Assembly: GCA_032718475.1 (NCBI GenBank)
Contig: JAUCBJ010004452.1
Location: 1 to 64,000, forward strand
Length of the DNA: 64,000 bases
DNA from: Nemertoderma westbladi
Taxonomy: Eukaryota > Xenacoelomorpha > Nemertodermatida > Nemertodermatidae
Reading direction: 5' to 3'
In this document: in pieces, positions 37,231-48,737 of the stretch
Position numbering within the stretch: the stretch's first letter is position 1
How the letters are laid out: each line of letters opens with the position of its first letter
Notes under the pieces: model-generated
Databases searched by the model: none
Seen by the model: only the letters and a program-made list of their open reading frames with translations
Told to the model about the DNA's origin: nothing
Position numbers and translations under genes: made by a program

Positions 37231-38613
37231 TTACACCACACCAACTACAAAAAATATATAGAATCAGGACATAGGGCATCAAATGACACAATCAAGACAA
37301 ACAAAAAACAACAAACAAAAACATATATAATAACATGCTCAACATGTATCGCAACACTCACAATAAACCTAACCGCCATACACTAAATGATAGGCCTACT
37401 GGTAGTAAACTGCACGAAAGCTAAGCCTATATTCGATAAGAAAATATATGGCATTTTTTACGCCGCAAAATGGGTAGATTAGGGGAAAAAATAATTAATT
37501 TTTGTAAAAAATATGGTTGAATTTCGGTGTCACAGACCAGTAAGTTGCTAATCTCTGACACCTGCGACGGCCTTATGGACCGAGTACTATTTTTGGGTTA
37601 ATGTCCTGATTCTATAAATTGTTTGTAGTTTGTGGGGTGTAAGACTCTTGTTAATATTGAACACGCCCCCGTTAGTCAGTATGTCGTTAACTTTAATTAT
37701 CATCTTATGAAGTAGAGCAGAATTCGCGACTGCAAGTTGTAAAATCCAATATTTTATGTGCTGTGTGTGTTTGTCCTAGCAACCTACCAGTTTGTCCTAG
37801 CAACCAACCAGTTTGTCCATTGATAAATAATCAATGAATTTGTATAAATAAATTTTCCATAAAATATAGTATTTGGTGCTGGAAGAATTGTTTTTTTTTG
37901 ACAAGTAATTATTTTGGGGAGATTTAATAATGGTTTTGGGGATGTGAATAATTGTTTTTGGGGGAATGAATAATTGTTTTTGGGATGTGAATAATTGTTT
38001 TTGGGGGAATGAATAATTGTTTTTGGGATGTGAATAATTGTTTTTGGGGGATGAATAATTGTTTTTGGGGGATGAATAATTGTTTTTTTTGGGGGATGAA
38101 TAATTGTTTTTGGGGGATGAATAATTGTTTTTGGGGGATGAATAATTGTTTTTTTTGGGGGATGAATAATTGTTTTTTTTGGGGGAGGGGTGGGGGTTAA
38201 TAATTGTTTTTGGGATGAATTATTGTATTTGGGGGATGAATAATTGTTTTTATTGGTGAGAGAAATATTCAAAATTCAGGGATGTAAATTGGTGCTACAA
38301 AAAAAATATCTGGTGACAAAAAAAGTTTTTTGGTGTGAAATTATCTAATTTGAGGTGGCATTCTAAAAAATGTCATATATTTTCTTATAGAATACAGGCT
38401 AGCTTTTGGGCAGTTTACTACCAGTAGGCCTATCATTTAGTGTATGGCGGTTAGGCTTAGGGTTGGGGTGCAATACATACCTGATTTTGAGCATGTTATT
38501 ATATGTTTTTGTTTGTTGTTTTTTGTTCGTTTTGAATGTGTCCTTTGTTGGCCCTACGGGCTGAGTACTATTTTGTCCTACTGTATGTCCTATATACTAT
38601 AATGTCCTGATTC
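37231..38613. repeat. Three fragments of one interspersed repeat, two inverted
   Basis: A segment at about 37261-37480 reappears as its reverse complement at 38345-38613. The strongest stretch is CCGCCATACACTAAATGATA at 37374 and its complement near 38430. A third piece around 37561-37645, also inverted relative to the first, shares the GAATCAGGACAT end and adjacent ACAAACTACAA sequence. These are probably copies of one unknown element. Between them lie unique sequence and the 21-23 bp minisatellite. Confidence 0.7.
37915..38262. repeat. 21-23 bp minisatellite (GAATAATTGTTTTTGGG)
   Basis: Roughly fifteen units of GGATGAATAATTGTTTTTGGG vary in the length of the T run (5-8) and the G run (3-6). 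The minus strand gives a Pro/Lys/Ile-rich repetitive open frame, a by-product of the repeat and not a gene. Confidence 0.85.
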
Positions 38614-40590
38614 GTTGTTAGTCAGTACATACCGTTGTAATGACGTTACCTTTAATTCAATTTAATTCTTTCGTGTTTTTATATGTACAGTATATATTGA
38701 CAGACATTCTCACATAAACAGATAGTTTTTGCGCGGGAAGGTTCAAACTTTAAGGGCAATTATCTCAGAATAACATTTTTAAATTTTAAAACACTACTGC
38801 TCCGCCACTATTCATCCAAATCTGATGATTTTAGGCTCATTCGAAAGGGTTTCGGCAGTTATTTGACATTTATCGTGTAGAATTTCGAAAAAATTTGATT
38901 TAAACTAAAATAATTAAAATTAATTAATTTAGGTAAATTTTGTAGAGTCAAACGTTCTGAATCCAAAAAAGTTGATTTCAAGAAATTTGGACCAATATTG
39001 GCCAAAAATTTTCAAATTTACGTTTGGAGACTATTTGATCTTCCAGACATTGGCTGGCGACAATAAAATTGTTATCTTAAACTAAAACCCAAAGTAGGTC
39101 ATTAAAAAAAAGTGGTTAAGGGGGGGGGGGGGGGGGAGGGGGTCCCCACCCTCCCCCCCTTAATGTATGAATAGATACGTAATAGTATGATTAAAGAGGT
39201 ATTGGACTGTTGCCCAGCAACGTATTGGATAAACAAAATGTTCCAGAATGTGATGAATTTATTAAATAGAATAAAATAGCCTCGCACAGGTGCAAGACCA
39301 TGCAACCTTTGATTGCTTATATTGTTCGCACTTTTAGACCTTTAACAGTTTAAACTGCTAATTTACGTGTCTTATGTTGCCTGACAGCCCGCACAAAATA
39401 TGACCACAGTAGAAGCCAGTCTAGCGCGGCGTATGACCCACCGCGTGTGGGAGACTGAATTCTATAGGCTAGATTGAGGTAGGCTAATTTGTATTATTCG
39501 ATTGATCTCTACTATATAATCTCCAAAAACTATGTTTACTTTCAGGGAAATATCAACAGGTCCTTTAGATGCTGCGCTTTAAATATCAGACAGAGTTCTG
39601 ACTTATACTAATTACAACGATTGTTACAGGTTATCACTGTTTCACATTCTTTAGGAATGTAGAATTATTCACTCGCACTCATTTTATGGACAATAAAAAT
39701 GAAACACACTAATTTGCCGACTACTACCAATTTTACTAATATATATGGATAAATTTAGCTCGCTTACGTTGGGGTTATGAAATAGCATAAAATTCATAAG
39801 GTCCACTGTAGTTTGAGCCAAGGAATTGTTACTAATTGTTCCTTCTGCTTACCTCAATAATAAAGAAAGTTAGGGGGAATTATCGATTATTTGTATGTAT
39901 TCTCCAAATATAAACATCCATTAAATATGTTACCAAACAACAATGAATAACAGTATAAAACGGTATAAAATATACAGTGCAGGCAGTTAATCAACAGTCA
40001 GATGTTTGCTGCAAGTGCAGAGAGTGCAGAGACTGACTATAGTAAATGGGGATAGATTACCGAGAGATAATTAACTATAATCTGTAGCACTCCAGCCACT
40101 GATGGTCTTGGGCAGAATTCAGAATGAATGATTTTGTCGAACTGCGGCATATTCATATATAAACAAGGCCTCAAGAAGATGTAAAGTGAAAATTGTGGTC
40201 ATTGGCCGAAAAATAACATAGAGGATACGGGACAAAGATAAATTTTGGCATTATAACTCTGTACCAAAATAAACGCTAGAGGGCGTAAGTTTTATATGTT
40301 CTCCAATCTCTCGAGATAATGCCAGTTTTAGAGTAGTTCGCGTATTGCACAAAAAAGATGCATTTTTGCCGCAAAAGCTTTAACACTGCTCCCAGAAAAT
40401 GGGACTTAAATCTATAACATATACCTAGAGTCACAGTTTCTAATAAATTTACAACTCTAAACAATCAATCCTTCTTTCCAGAATGACGTTTACGGAGTTT
40501 CTTAAACTTTTGAGTGGTTTTTTCTAGCCTGCGCGAGCCACTTTACTAGGAGGGCTATAACTCTTGGGGGAAGGGTGCAATACAATTGCA
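38614..40590. other. Non-coding unique DNA with G17 run
   Basis: A G run at 39120-39136 is followed by GAGGGGG and then TCCCCACCCTCCCCCC, so opposing G and C tracts adjoin. Sequence around 38691-38715 resembles 37183-37207 (ATATATTGACA then ACATTCT). The rest is AT-rich single-copy sequence. A TATAAAATATA near 39970 lacks support as a promoter. Confidence 0.5.
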
Positions 40591-41019
40591 TCAGAAGGAT
40601 TTGGATTTCGGTGGTGTATCCGCCGGTCGAGGAGGAATATCGATAGAAGGTTCACTTCTCTCCTTTGATTGGGCTGCAAAATCTATACATTTATCAGAGG
40701 ACCCAAGGAATCAAGGGCGCACAACCTTTAAGGCCCGTCTCAGGACAGCAGCCTGTACTGGTCCTGTCTTAGTTGTTTGTACGAACGCCGTAGGTTGACC
40801 ATGAGTAGTTAGGAATTTTCAGGGTTTAACAGTTCTTTCTAATTTCTTTTCTCCCGCTTTGTACTCATAAGGACATCGGTGGACTTCTTGTAACTCAAGG
40901 TGCTCATTTACAAACGTCTCACCGTATTCGGGATCTCTGCTAATATAGCTAATCAAATTATAAGATTCAATATTATTAGGGTTAATGTTTCTTAAATATT
41001 TCCGGATGTATTTGGCGGA
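40591..41019 (-). pseudogene. Unrecognised coding-like segment, downstream part, cut by element A
   Basis: On the minus strand, 41019 down to 40591 reads as about 143 codons interrupted only by two TGA codons (40819-40821 and 40711-40713), ending at a third TGA (40591-40593). Its composition looks protein-like, for example ISRDPEYGETFVNEHLELQ and later GPVQAAVLRRALKVVRP. The sequence directly upstream on this strand lies beyond element A, at 59038 and above, because A inserted here with a 5-bp target duplication. I do not recognise the protein. It could be an exon of a host gene or part of another mobile element, with the TGAs arising by decay. Confidence 0.4.
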
Positions 41020-41024
41020 AATAC

Positions 41025-41673
41025 TGTGACGGGATCGTTGAGTTGTCAGTGAGAACCCGACCGGTTAGATTGTATGCGTCACTTTATTGCTGGGCTGCTG
41101 GTATAATATCTTTGGCCGAAGGCCGATGGGAAAACAATGTAGTTTGTTTCTCAGTATTAATAACCTCAGCGATAATAGCACAGTCGGAATAATACAGATA
41201 TTATGAGTTAATCATACAACAGTATAGTAACAGCAAATGATATATAAATGACGGTCAAAAACTATGCCTGTCTGTAACTGTGAGAAAATCAACTGACCGG
41301 TAAATCAGAAATTAGAGTAACTATATAATTGATACATATTGGTTTCAGTCCTATACTACTGTGTGGCCTTTGGTACCCAATGGATGCATTCCTATCCTCC
41401 CAATCCACTTAGTGGCAGCTATTGGCTTAACTATTAATTCTCGCCTCGCCACTCCCTGTTGGTGTTACCCCCTGCTGCTAGCCTCTCTAGCTGGTTTGTC
41501 CCTCTGAGGTGGTTTGACCTCTCACCTCTCTCTGTGGCTTAGGGCATGTATCCCTCCCCCGAGTTGGTTATGAGGTGAGATTATTATTGGTAATCTCACA
41601 TCGCCAACTATATTGGTAAAACGCCACTGGTCCCATTTTGGGTGGGCAATGTAGGGAATTGAATCTGCTTACA
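41025..41673 (-). repeat. 3' LTR of element A
   Basis: This 649-bp LTR matches 58375-59032 along its whole length, including CCGAAGGCCGATGGGAAAAC. It is flanked on its outer side by AATAC and on its inner side by a polypurine tract, which identifies it as the 3' LTR of a minus-strand element. Confidence 0.95.
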
Positions 41674-41683
41674 CTCCCCCCAT
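41674..41683 (-). other. Polypurine tract of element A
   Basis: Read on the minus strand, ATGGGGGGAG directly precedes the 3' LTR, the expected place for plus-strand DNA priming. The same tract with one more G precedes the 3' LTR of element B (44537-44547). Confidence 0.75.
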
Positions 41684-42384
41684 GCTATCTTCCCGGTGAG
41701 AAGATAGCATCAACCTTAAGTGCACTTCAATTCCGCTAGAATCCAATCTATCATTGGATGTGGGGTGGAGTTTTCTTATCGGGGTCGGCTCTCCAGACCG
41801 GCCCCCATGGGTCTGTTATTACTACCCATCCTTGGTGCAATCGCGAGCTATGTTGCACCAAGGTATCTGGTGTCTCTGTTTGAGGTCATTGTCCTCACTC
41901 TCCACACAATTTTTCTCAAATTTTCCTCATGGACCTTTGTCCCTTCCTCTCTCACCAGTCCCTTTGGGACTCATCCTCCTTCAATGCTCGCTCCCCACGC
42001 TTGAATTGCACTCCGTTCACTTCTTCACACCCCTACGCATCCTCCCCATTCTTCCCCCAATCCCCTATACTCAACCGATATTTTATTCCCATTCTTCGTG
42101 CCCACCTGTCAGGCTTCCACATTCTCATTAGTGTGGCCACACTTGAGAAATGGGATCCATCTAATGTCTCATCCTCCTGTCGTAGTCAATTGGTCCCCAA
42201 TCCCAGTAGCTAGTTGGAAAAGGTTGTATATGACTATAGTACTTACATTGATTATATATTCGCTTATTAATTAATTATCTACATACGTACATACTAATTG
42301 CACTTGACTATTTGCACTTAGGAGTTTGTACTCTTTCCTACATGTGGTGCCTTCCAGGCACACCCACACCCCTGTTCCTGAGTT
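41684..42384. other. 3' non-coding region of element A
   Basis: Pyrimidine-rich sequence between ORF3 and the polypurine tract. The first 200 bp align with 44548-44770 of element B, including GAGAAGATAGCATCAACC, TGCACTTCAATTCCGCT and TTGGTGCAA. That shared stretch contains an inverted pair, GCTATCTTC and GAAGATAGC. No credible gene. Confidence 0.6.
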
Positions 42385-43954
42385 CTAGTTCGCTCCTCCC
42401 ATCTTCGGAAACCATCTGAGTTCTTTGCTCCTATCGTCATCTTGTCTGAGCCGTTTCCTTCCCTCCAGCTTATCCTCCTTGAGACTCCTCATCCTTGCCG
42501 ATACCGTCTTACTAAGCCCCGTCGTTGGATCTTTAGGAGCAGGTGTTATCAACTCCCGGTATCGCTTCGCAGTTGGTCCCTCTGAGTATCCCTCCTGTTT
42601 CCCTCTGGTAGCATCCCACAGGATCATTTTCATCGCCCGCGGCACGTGCTCCGCCTGAAAGTCCCTGAACTCGATTATATTTTCTGGCGACCATCTGTCT
42701 AGGTATCTCTGAGTGTTAATGACTCCTCCATACGATGCCGCTGTTGCTACCTCCTGATATGTGAATGGTAGTCTCCTCTTGGTAATCTCCTGGTGGGCTC
42801 CCGCGTTGATATTAAAGAAGCCCCACTGGAACTCCTGGGCCTTCATCCTTTGTCGTGTCATGACTCCGACGTTGGCCCACTCCTCGAAGATCCAGAACTT
42901 CTCCTCGTCGTCCATCCAATCGCACTGATACCCAAAGTGCCCTCGGAAGTTGCACTTTGAGCATCGGTTGTGCAGCCTCGGACACGCACCCATCCTATGG
43001 GTCGACTCGCGGCAGTAGAGACAGGACGTCCCCTTCTGGAAACAATACAGGCTGCTCTTTTCCTGGTGGGTTAGTCTCCCACAGTGCCCCGCCCCAAGTC
43101 GTCCTTGGCTCCGTGTGGCCTCCTGGGTCTATGGAGCCGTTGGTAGGCAAACATCTGGACGCTATGTTCCCTACCCATGTCGATGTCCTCCTCCACCCTT
43201 GGCATCGTTTTCCCAAACACTACCCATGGTGCCGTTCCCGGTTGCTCGCCCAACCTGATCATACTCGCCGCGAAAACCATCGCCAGCTCCCATGCTCCCA
43301 GGCCCGCTTACTGGGTTTGTCCCAGAAGGCTCTCGTCCCGCTGGCCGTCACCACCCTCCCGCCTACCCAGTCCGTATCCGAGTGGCCGATCCTCTCTATC
43401 AGCGGCATCGCCCCGAACATGTCCTCTTCTTCCTCTCTCACCGGGAGTGGACCCGAACCCAGTAGCCCAGTAGATCCACTATGTCCCTTTCCACCTTGGT
43501 TTCCGCCCATGACTTTCCACCCCTCCAGCTTCTTCCGTCTCTTCCTTCCAAAATCGCCCTCTGAGCCCCCTGGCATGGGCATTGCTTGCAATCCCGATGT
43601 CGACTGTTTCGGTGATTCTTCCATCCATCCCAGTTTGTCCACCAGAAACTCACCTGAGGTCTCCAATCCCCACCTCAGTTCGTCCAGGTTCTGGGCTTCG
43701 AACTCGTATTCCTCTCCCCTTATGTCCGCTTCTCTCTCTGCTGCCTCCCTCCTTTCTCTCCTCGCTACCTCCTCCAGTCTCCTCTCCTCTCCTCGACTCT
43801 ATCCGCTTCCAACTTCTTCCACCTCTTGTACGGTGTGTTCACCTCCCTGTCCACTAGGTGTCGGCTATCGTAGTATACCGATTCGCCCTTCAGCCCCGGG
43901 TGGTCTACAAGACCTTCAAAGGCCACCTTAAGGGCTCTCCTGTGATTCAGAGGT
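42385..43954 (-). pseudogene. ORF3 of element A, distal part with CCHC zinc knuckles
   Basis: This continues the ORF3 reading frame that element B splits at 43959/52660. The N-terminal part of this segment (43954-43850) aligns residue for residue with the end of ORF3 in element C (DHPGLKGESVYYD). A charged coiled-coil-like region follows, then a Gly/Lys-rich region, then two perfect CX2CX4HX4C knuckles (CLYCRESTHRMGAC and CSKCNFRGHFGYQC, about 43035-42918). A possible third, CGRLTHQEKSSLYC, lies just before. After the knuckles the C-terminal ~190 residues (EEKFWIFEEWANVGVMTRQR and on) end at 42385. At least two frameshifts (near 43265 and 43100) break it. Knuckles suggest RNA or DNA binding; the rest is unrecognised. 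Confidence 0.65.
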
Positions 43955-43959
43955 GCTTC

Positions 43960-44536
43960 TGTGACGGGATCAGAGGATCCCGACCGGTTAATTTATGTTA
44001 CACGTGACCGCACGATCGCGAAAAGAGTTTGTTGTTGTTATTCTGATCTTGATATAAACTGATGATAATATAATATATGTAATAGCACAGTTGAAATAAT
44101 GCAGTAAAGAATGATGTACCGGTAGTGATTGATAATATAGGTGACGGACAGTGACGGTACTAAAGTGTCACCGATCTGCTCTAAGTGACTGAGATAACTG
44201 AATGGTAATGCAAGTTGATTGATAATATATATTCACTCTTACACTACTGTGGCCTTAGTACCTAGCGGATGCTCTCTTCCCTGTCCCTGATTGGCTAGTG
44301 CGCTAATTCTCGGCTCCCACCTCTGTGGGAGTGCTTCCCCCCCACTGCTGTTACTTTCCCTCACCAGGAGGTTTAACCTCTGACCTCCCTTTGTGTGGCT
44401 CTTTGGGGTTTGTTGTCCCCGTTATTGGTTGTGTGATACGAGGTTAATTGGGATTAATCTCGTATCCCCAATATTGCTAAAAGGTGCCACTGCTCTAACT
44501 CTATGGGGGTAATGAGCGAAATTGAATCCGCTCACA
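43960..44536 (-). repeat. 3' LTR of element B
   Basis: 577 bp, ends TGTGAG...TCACA on the minus strand. It is nearly identical to 52081-52659 with a few percent of scattered differences by eye. Polypurine tract at its inner edge. Confidence 0.95.
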
Positions 44537-44547
44537 CTCCCCCCCAT

Positions 44548-45828
44548 GCTATCTTTCCGGTGAGAAGATAGCATCAACCACTGAGTGCACTTCAATTCCG
44601 CTGGAACCCGATCTACTATCGGGTGTGGGGTGGAGTTCTCTTACTTGGAGTCGGCTTTCCAGGCTGCTCCCTCTGGGTATGATGTCACTACCCTCTCTTG
44701 GTGCAACCGCAACCTATGTTACACCAAGACATCTGGCATCTCGGTTTGAGACAATTGTGGATTTCTCTCACACAATTTTAAAAGCTCTCTCACTCAAACT
44801 CTAACTTCTCACTCTACTCTACTTTGGCTCCACTCTAACTCCTCTCTACTCTCTCTTACTCTCTCCCCACACCTGAATCGCACTCGTCTGCACTCTCTCT
44901 CGCCAACAGCTCCTCTCCATACTCCTCTCATACTGCCCTCAAAGGCGCTAAGTCTCTTATGTTACCCCTGTGCTATCATTCTATCTACTTACTACTTACT
45001 TGCTACTTCACTCTACTAACTCTGCTAACTTTACTAACTATACCAACTATACTAACTATACTAGCCTTCTTACTTTCTACTAACTCTCTACTAACTCTTC
45101 TAAGTCTACTAGCTCTCTACCTCTACTAACTCTCTACCTCTACTAACTCTACTGACTACGTGGCGCTTTCGGTGCCCACAACCACTCTGCTACTACCTCT
45201 ATCTACGTGGCGCTTCCGGTGCCCACAACCCCTCTATTCTCTTTCTACGTGGCGCTTCCGGTGCCCACAACCCCTCTGCTACTACTCGTGGCATGTCAAT
45301 ATACCACACTCCCTATACCCGCCGACTTCTAACCCTCCCGGTACTACGTACCCTCCTACTCCCGTGGTATGTCTATATACCACACTCCCTATACCCGCCG
45401 ACTTCTAACTTAATGGTACTACGTACCCTCCTACTCCCATGGTATGTTAATACCACACTCCCTATACCCGCCGACTTCTAACTTCTTACTAACTTTCTTA
45501 CTAACTCCTACTTACTTACTATCTTCTAACTACTACTTACTATCTAACTTCTAACCTTCTAACTTTCTTATTTAATTATTTTTATATTTTTACTTATTTT
45601 TAATTATTTATGTGTGGGAAGGCCGTCTCGCCCTCATTCCCACCCCCCCAGTCCAAAATATTGGACGACTAAACTTCAACTAACTTCATCTAAACTTTGA
45701 GGGCGATTCTTCCAACAGGCACTCTACCACTGCTCCCCTTGTAGGTCCTGTAGGATTCGCCACACTCTCCTCACCAATTCCAACTCACCAGGAATTGGTT
45801 CTCCCTCTTCTACCACCCTAAAATCGGG
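44548..45828. repeat. 3' non-coding region of B: CT-rich and minisatellite DNA
   Basis: From the LTR inward this holds a part shared with element A, CT-rich low-complexity DNA (44760-44960), then loose CTACTAACT repeats (44980-45160). Three ~48-bp units with TACGTGGCGCTT(T/C)CGGTGCC (45158-45290) and three ~65-bp units with CCCTATACCCGCCGACTTCT (45290-45482) follow. The conserved hairpin (45621-45633) and near-palindrome (45651-45666) come next, then a decayed relic of the integrase end. Homologous but differently expanded repeats occur in A and C. Confidence 0.7.
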
Positions 45829-46905
45829 TCACTCCGCCGCCTTGTCAATACCCTGATCTCCTGGCAGCAAAATGCCACCCTTCATCTGGTCGCCTCCCGG
45901 CAGCAGAATGGAAAGAAACTGAAAGAACAGACAAAACAGAACGAACAATAGTAATCCTATCCCTTTCCATCTTGTCTTCTTACTCGACCTCCCCCTTGTT
46001 GGTATGCCTCTCAACCGGACCGGCGTCTCTTCCGGACACTCCTCTGGACACTCCTCCGGACACTCCTTCCGACACTCCTCCGGACTGTTGTCCTCCGGAC
46101 ATCTCGCCGTCCGCTCCTCCGGGTTGTCCTCCGGACATCTCGCTGTCCGCTCCTCTCCATCCCCATACCGATACTTGCTGGGACCCTTGTTCCATCCCAT
46201 TGCCTCTAAGTCTTCCGCATCAAATCCATTCTCCTCCGCCCACTCCCCTACTGTTACTTCCCCATCTGGCTCATCTACCATCTCCGGTTTCTTCTCTTCG
46301 TCCTCTGCGTCTACGGTGCCTGGTAACATGCACCCTGATGTCTCCGTAACCCTGGATGGAATCTTGGTTTTAACTGGGCCACTAAGCGTCCATCCGAACA
46401 GCGTGAGGATCGCCGTCGGATCCCGCTGTCTGTCTTCGCTGAAGACCGTCTGCATTCTCTCGTGGGCCGTCGGGCAGTCCATTCCTACTATAATGGATAC
46501 CTTCCTAACGTCCACCTCTGGTATTGATAAATCGATACTGTCCAGGAATCTATATTGTTCGACTTCAATGTTGGTTGGTCGCCTGGCATTGATATTTATC
46601 GATTCACCTGGATGGGGTCGATCATCGCCCCATAATCGCATCCCGGTGCTATTGCTGCTATCTTGCACCGCTCCGTCCTCATCTCCAGGACCTCATCCGT
46701 ACTTGAGACGGTAGTTACCGCCATCCTATTCAGCCTCGTCTTTAGCCCTATCTCTTCTGCCACCCAATTCTCCACCAGCGTGAAGGCTGCTCCGCTGTCG
46801 ACCAGCATTAATGTTGTGACTGATCGGCCACCTCGTCCTGTTATCTCACTGGTACTACCCCGAGTAGTACTTTCCTCTTTCTCCTTACTCCTGTCGTGCT
46901 CGTAG
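45829..46905 (-). pseudogene. Protease region of element B with acidic/Cys tail
   Basis: LMLVDSGAAFTL (about 46808) is the active-site region of a retroviral-type aspartic protease (DSGA in place of DTG). Downstream, SIIVGMDCPTAHERMQ and TLFGWTLSGP match the usual BEL/Pao protease-to-polymerase boundary. Where the polymerase should begin, an acidic linker appears instead (AEENGFDAEDLEAMGWN). A CPEE-type repeat encoded by a DNA tandem repeat (46005-46155) and a hydrophobic segment, GIGLLLFVLFCLFFQFLSIL, follow. A frameshift near 46620 separates the DSGA part from the rest. Element A shares the linker but not the hydrophobic stretch. The protease would process Gag; a membrane role for the tail is only a possibility. 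Confidence 0.75.
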
Positions 46906-46945
46906 CCATGGTTTGGCCTCCAGTCTCATCCTCTCCTATTGCTGT

Positions 46946-47158
46946 TTATCTACACTCTCCGGATCTGTGTCCTTCTACCACACAATGATGACATAGTCTG
47001 TTTGCGTCTGTGTAGGCTACACGATCTTGTTTGGGCAACGCTTGCCAGTGCTTACAACTCATGGTCTTATGGGTTCCATCCCTATGCAGTTGACATTCGA
47101 ATCCTGGATTGTAGCGTTCCCTGTATAGTCCCTCACGTATCGCGCGTAGGTTTATATC
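46946..47158 (-). pseudogene. Nucleocapsid zinc knuckle of element B gag
   Basis: The frame encodes CQLHRDGTHKTMSCKHW and then a perfect CCHC knuckle, CHHCVVEGHRSGEC, ending in a stop shortly after. It aligns with the same part of element A (CHRCMVGGHRFEEC). Its upstream continuation is separated by the 549-bp insertion 47159-47707. Retroelement knuckles of this kind bind the packaged RNA. Confidence 0.75.
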
Positions 47159-47707
47159 TGTTTCGCTCATGAGCGAAAGTTACTACTGTACTTAAAAAAG
47201 TATAATCCCGTTTAAGTTATTTTGAGAGACAGATATACTGGTTACCGCAGTACCGGTACGAGAATTTATTATTGTATTATTGTATTATTTTTGTTGCATT
47301 GAATGTAGGCCTACCTTTTCAGTGTATAGCTGTATTGCGTTTGGAGGTGGACAGATGGGCCTACCGCTGTACGGCAGTAAGGCTTCTACCGGCTGTGTGG
47401 TGAATATTGTTTATACTTATGTCTTTGAGGAGTGGAGACAGAACTGGTTCGAATCTATCTACTGTCAGACTGTTGCTGCATGTATTCGAATTCAACCAAC
47501 CGTATAGTTTTTGAACCAACCCTGTATTTGGTATTGATTGAAGCTTACTATTTACTGATTTATATATATGTATGTACGTGTTTCGATGGACCCCGTATGC
47601 CGTATTTATTATTAATATAAAAGCAACTAAGCTTTTACTGCAATGGCAGTTCTGGGTGTAGATCTTTTTTCATTATATTATTTCATCGATGGTGGCACGG
47701 TGAAACA
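47159..47707. mobile_element. Solo-LTR-like or short DNA element inserted in B
   Basis: 549 bp beginning TGTTTCGCTCA and ending CGGTGAAACA, so the ends form a short imperfect inverted repeat of TG...CA type. It is flanked by the 5-bp duplication ATATC (47154-47158 and 47708-47712). Removing it and one duplication restores the alignment of gag between A and B. TG...CA ends with a 5-bp duplication suggest a solo LTR of another family; a non-autonomous DNA transposon is the alternative. No coding frame. Confidence 0.8.
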
Positions 47708-47712
47708 ATATC

Positions 47713-48625
47713 TACCTGTTTACTGTTTTGGTTATCTGGACTCGGCCTACTGGGTGTGCTGGGATCTTGTTTATTTGTGTTGTTATTTTCTTTCTGTCCC
47801 TGCCACGGTGTGGCCTTACTCCCAGCTAACTGTGGACTAGCAGTCCCCTGTGTGGCCGCGTGTGGTAGCGATTGTCTTACTCTCGGGAATGGATCTGCAG
47901 GATTGTGTTCGGGTTTAGGCCTGTTGTATTCGGTCTTCGGTGCCTTCCCCAAACTATCCTCACTATAGACTGGGTCTGTAATCAACTCGGCTTCGTAGTT
48001 GAAGAAGTTTGACATTTCCTCTAGCCCTGGCTCCGCACCTTTCTTCTCCCGAGTGGAGAAGGCGATCTTCCTCCACTTGCTCCATAACCAGATCGGCAGT
48101 GCCTGCGCTATCGTGGTGATGTTATTAGATGCGTTGAGTTCGTATGGCGCGTCTAGCATCTTCAACACGATTAGCGCCTTCTCAACTTTGTTCGCAAACG
48201 TCTTTATACTAACGGGGTTATCCTGTAGGCCACCCAATCTTGGCCGGGTGCCCGTACTCCCTGTCTAGCGCCCGCCATGCTGTCGTGAAGCCTCCCTCGA
48301 TGCCCTGGTACTGCCTCACGATGTCGTATGCTGGGCCTCCTGTATACACCTGTAGATATTTTAGGCACTCTGCCTGTGTCAGGTTCTTTGTCAATATTTC
48401 ATTGCTGTACATGCGCCGAAATTGCAGGTATTCTTCCGGCCTACTTCCATCGAATTTAAATGGTTCTACAGGTGGTAACTCGATTCTGGTCTTCAATGCA
48501 TCGATTAATGTAGCCATTCCCATCGCCTGTGCTTCCAATGGGTTCGATGGATGCTGTACAGATTCTCCCGTTGGGTGCGGTCCGCCTGTCCTGTCTGTTG
48601 CCCTCCTTTGCGTCGGATATATCAT
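47713..48625 (-). pseudogene. Gag DUF1759-like region of element B
   Basis: PPVEPFKFDGSRPEEYLQFR, followed by AECLKYLQVYTGGPAYDIVR, and later FTTAWRALDREYGHP and ANKVEKALIVLKMLDAPYEL, match the gag domain (DUF1759) usual in BEL/Pao elements. The frame breaks near 48230, where about 35 bp present in element A (between HPAKI and GGLQDNPVS) are missing. After the domain comes a linker with NNNTNKQDPSTPSRPSPDNQ, up to the 47159-47707 insertion. Its role would be capsid assembly. Confidence 0.8.
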
Positions 48626-48737
48626 TGGGGGTAACGGCTCCCTCCATATTTCCGTGTCACAAGATTTGTTCTTGTCCAGGGGATTCGATGTTCTTATTCC
48701 TGTTTGAGTATATTGTTGATATTGTGATGGGGGAATG

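Noticed and set aside
37784-38272. 162-codon minus-strand Pro/Lys-rich frame
   Set aside because: It is produced by the GAATAATTGTTTTTGGG minisatellite.
41720-42213. Three overlapping plus-strand frames of 94-125 codons
   Set aside because: They lie in pyrimidine-rich 3' non-coding sequence of element A; composition alone explains them.
42957-43931. 324-codon plus-strand frame
   Set aside because: It is antisense to ORF3 of element A, which has homology to C and zinc knuckles; the plus frame is Ser/Pro-rich without motifs.
46004-46714. 236-codon plus-strand frame with SSGHSSGHS repeats
   Set aside because: Antisense to the B protease and its Cys/Pro repeat; the repetition comes from the DNA tandem repeat at 46005-46155.
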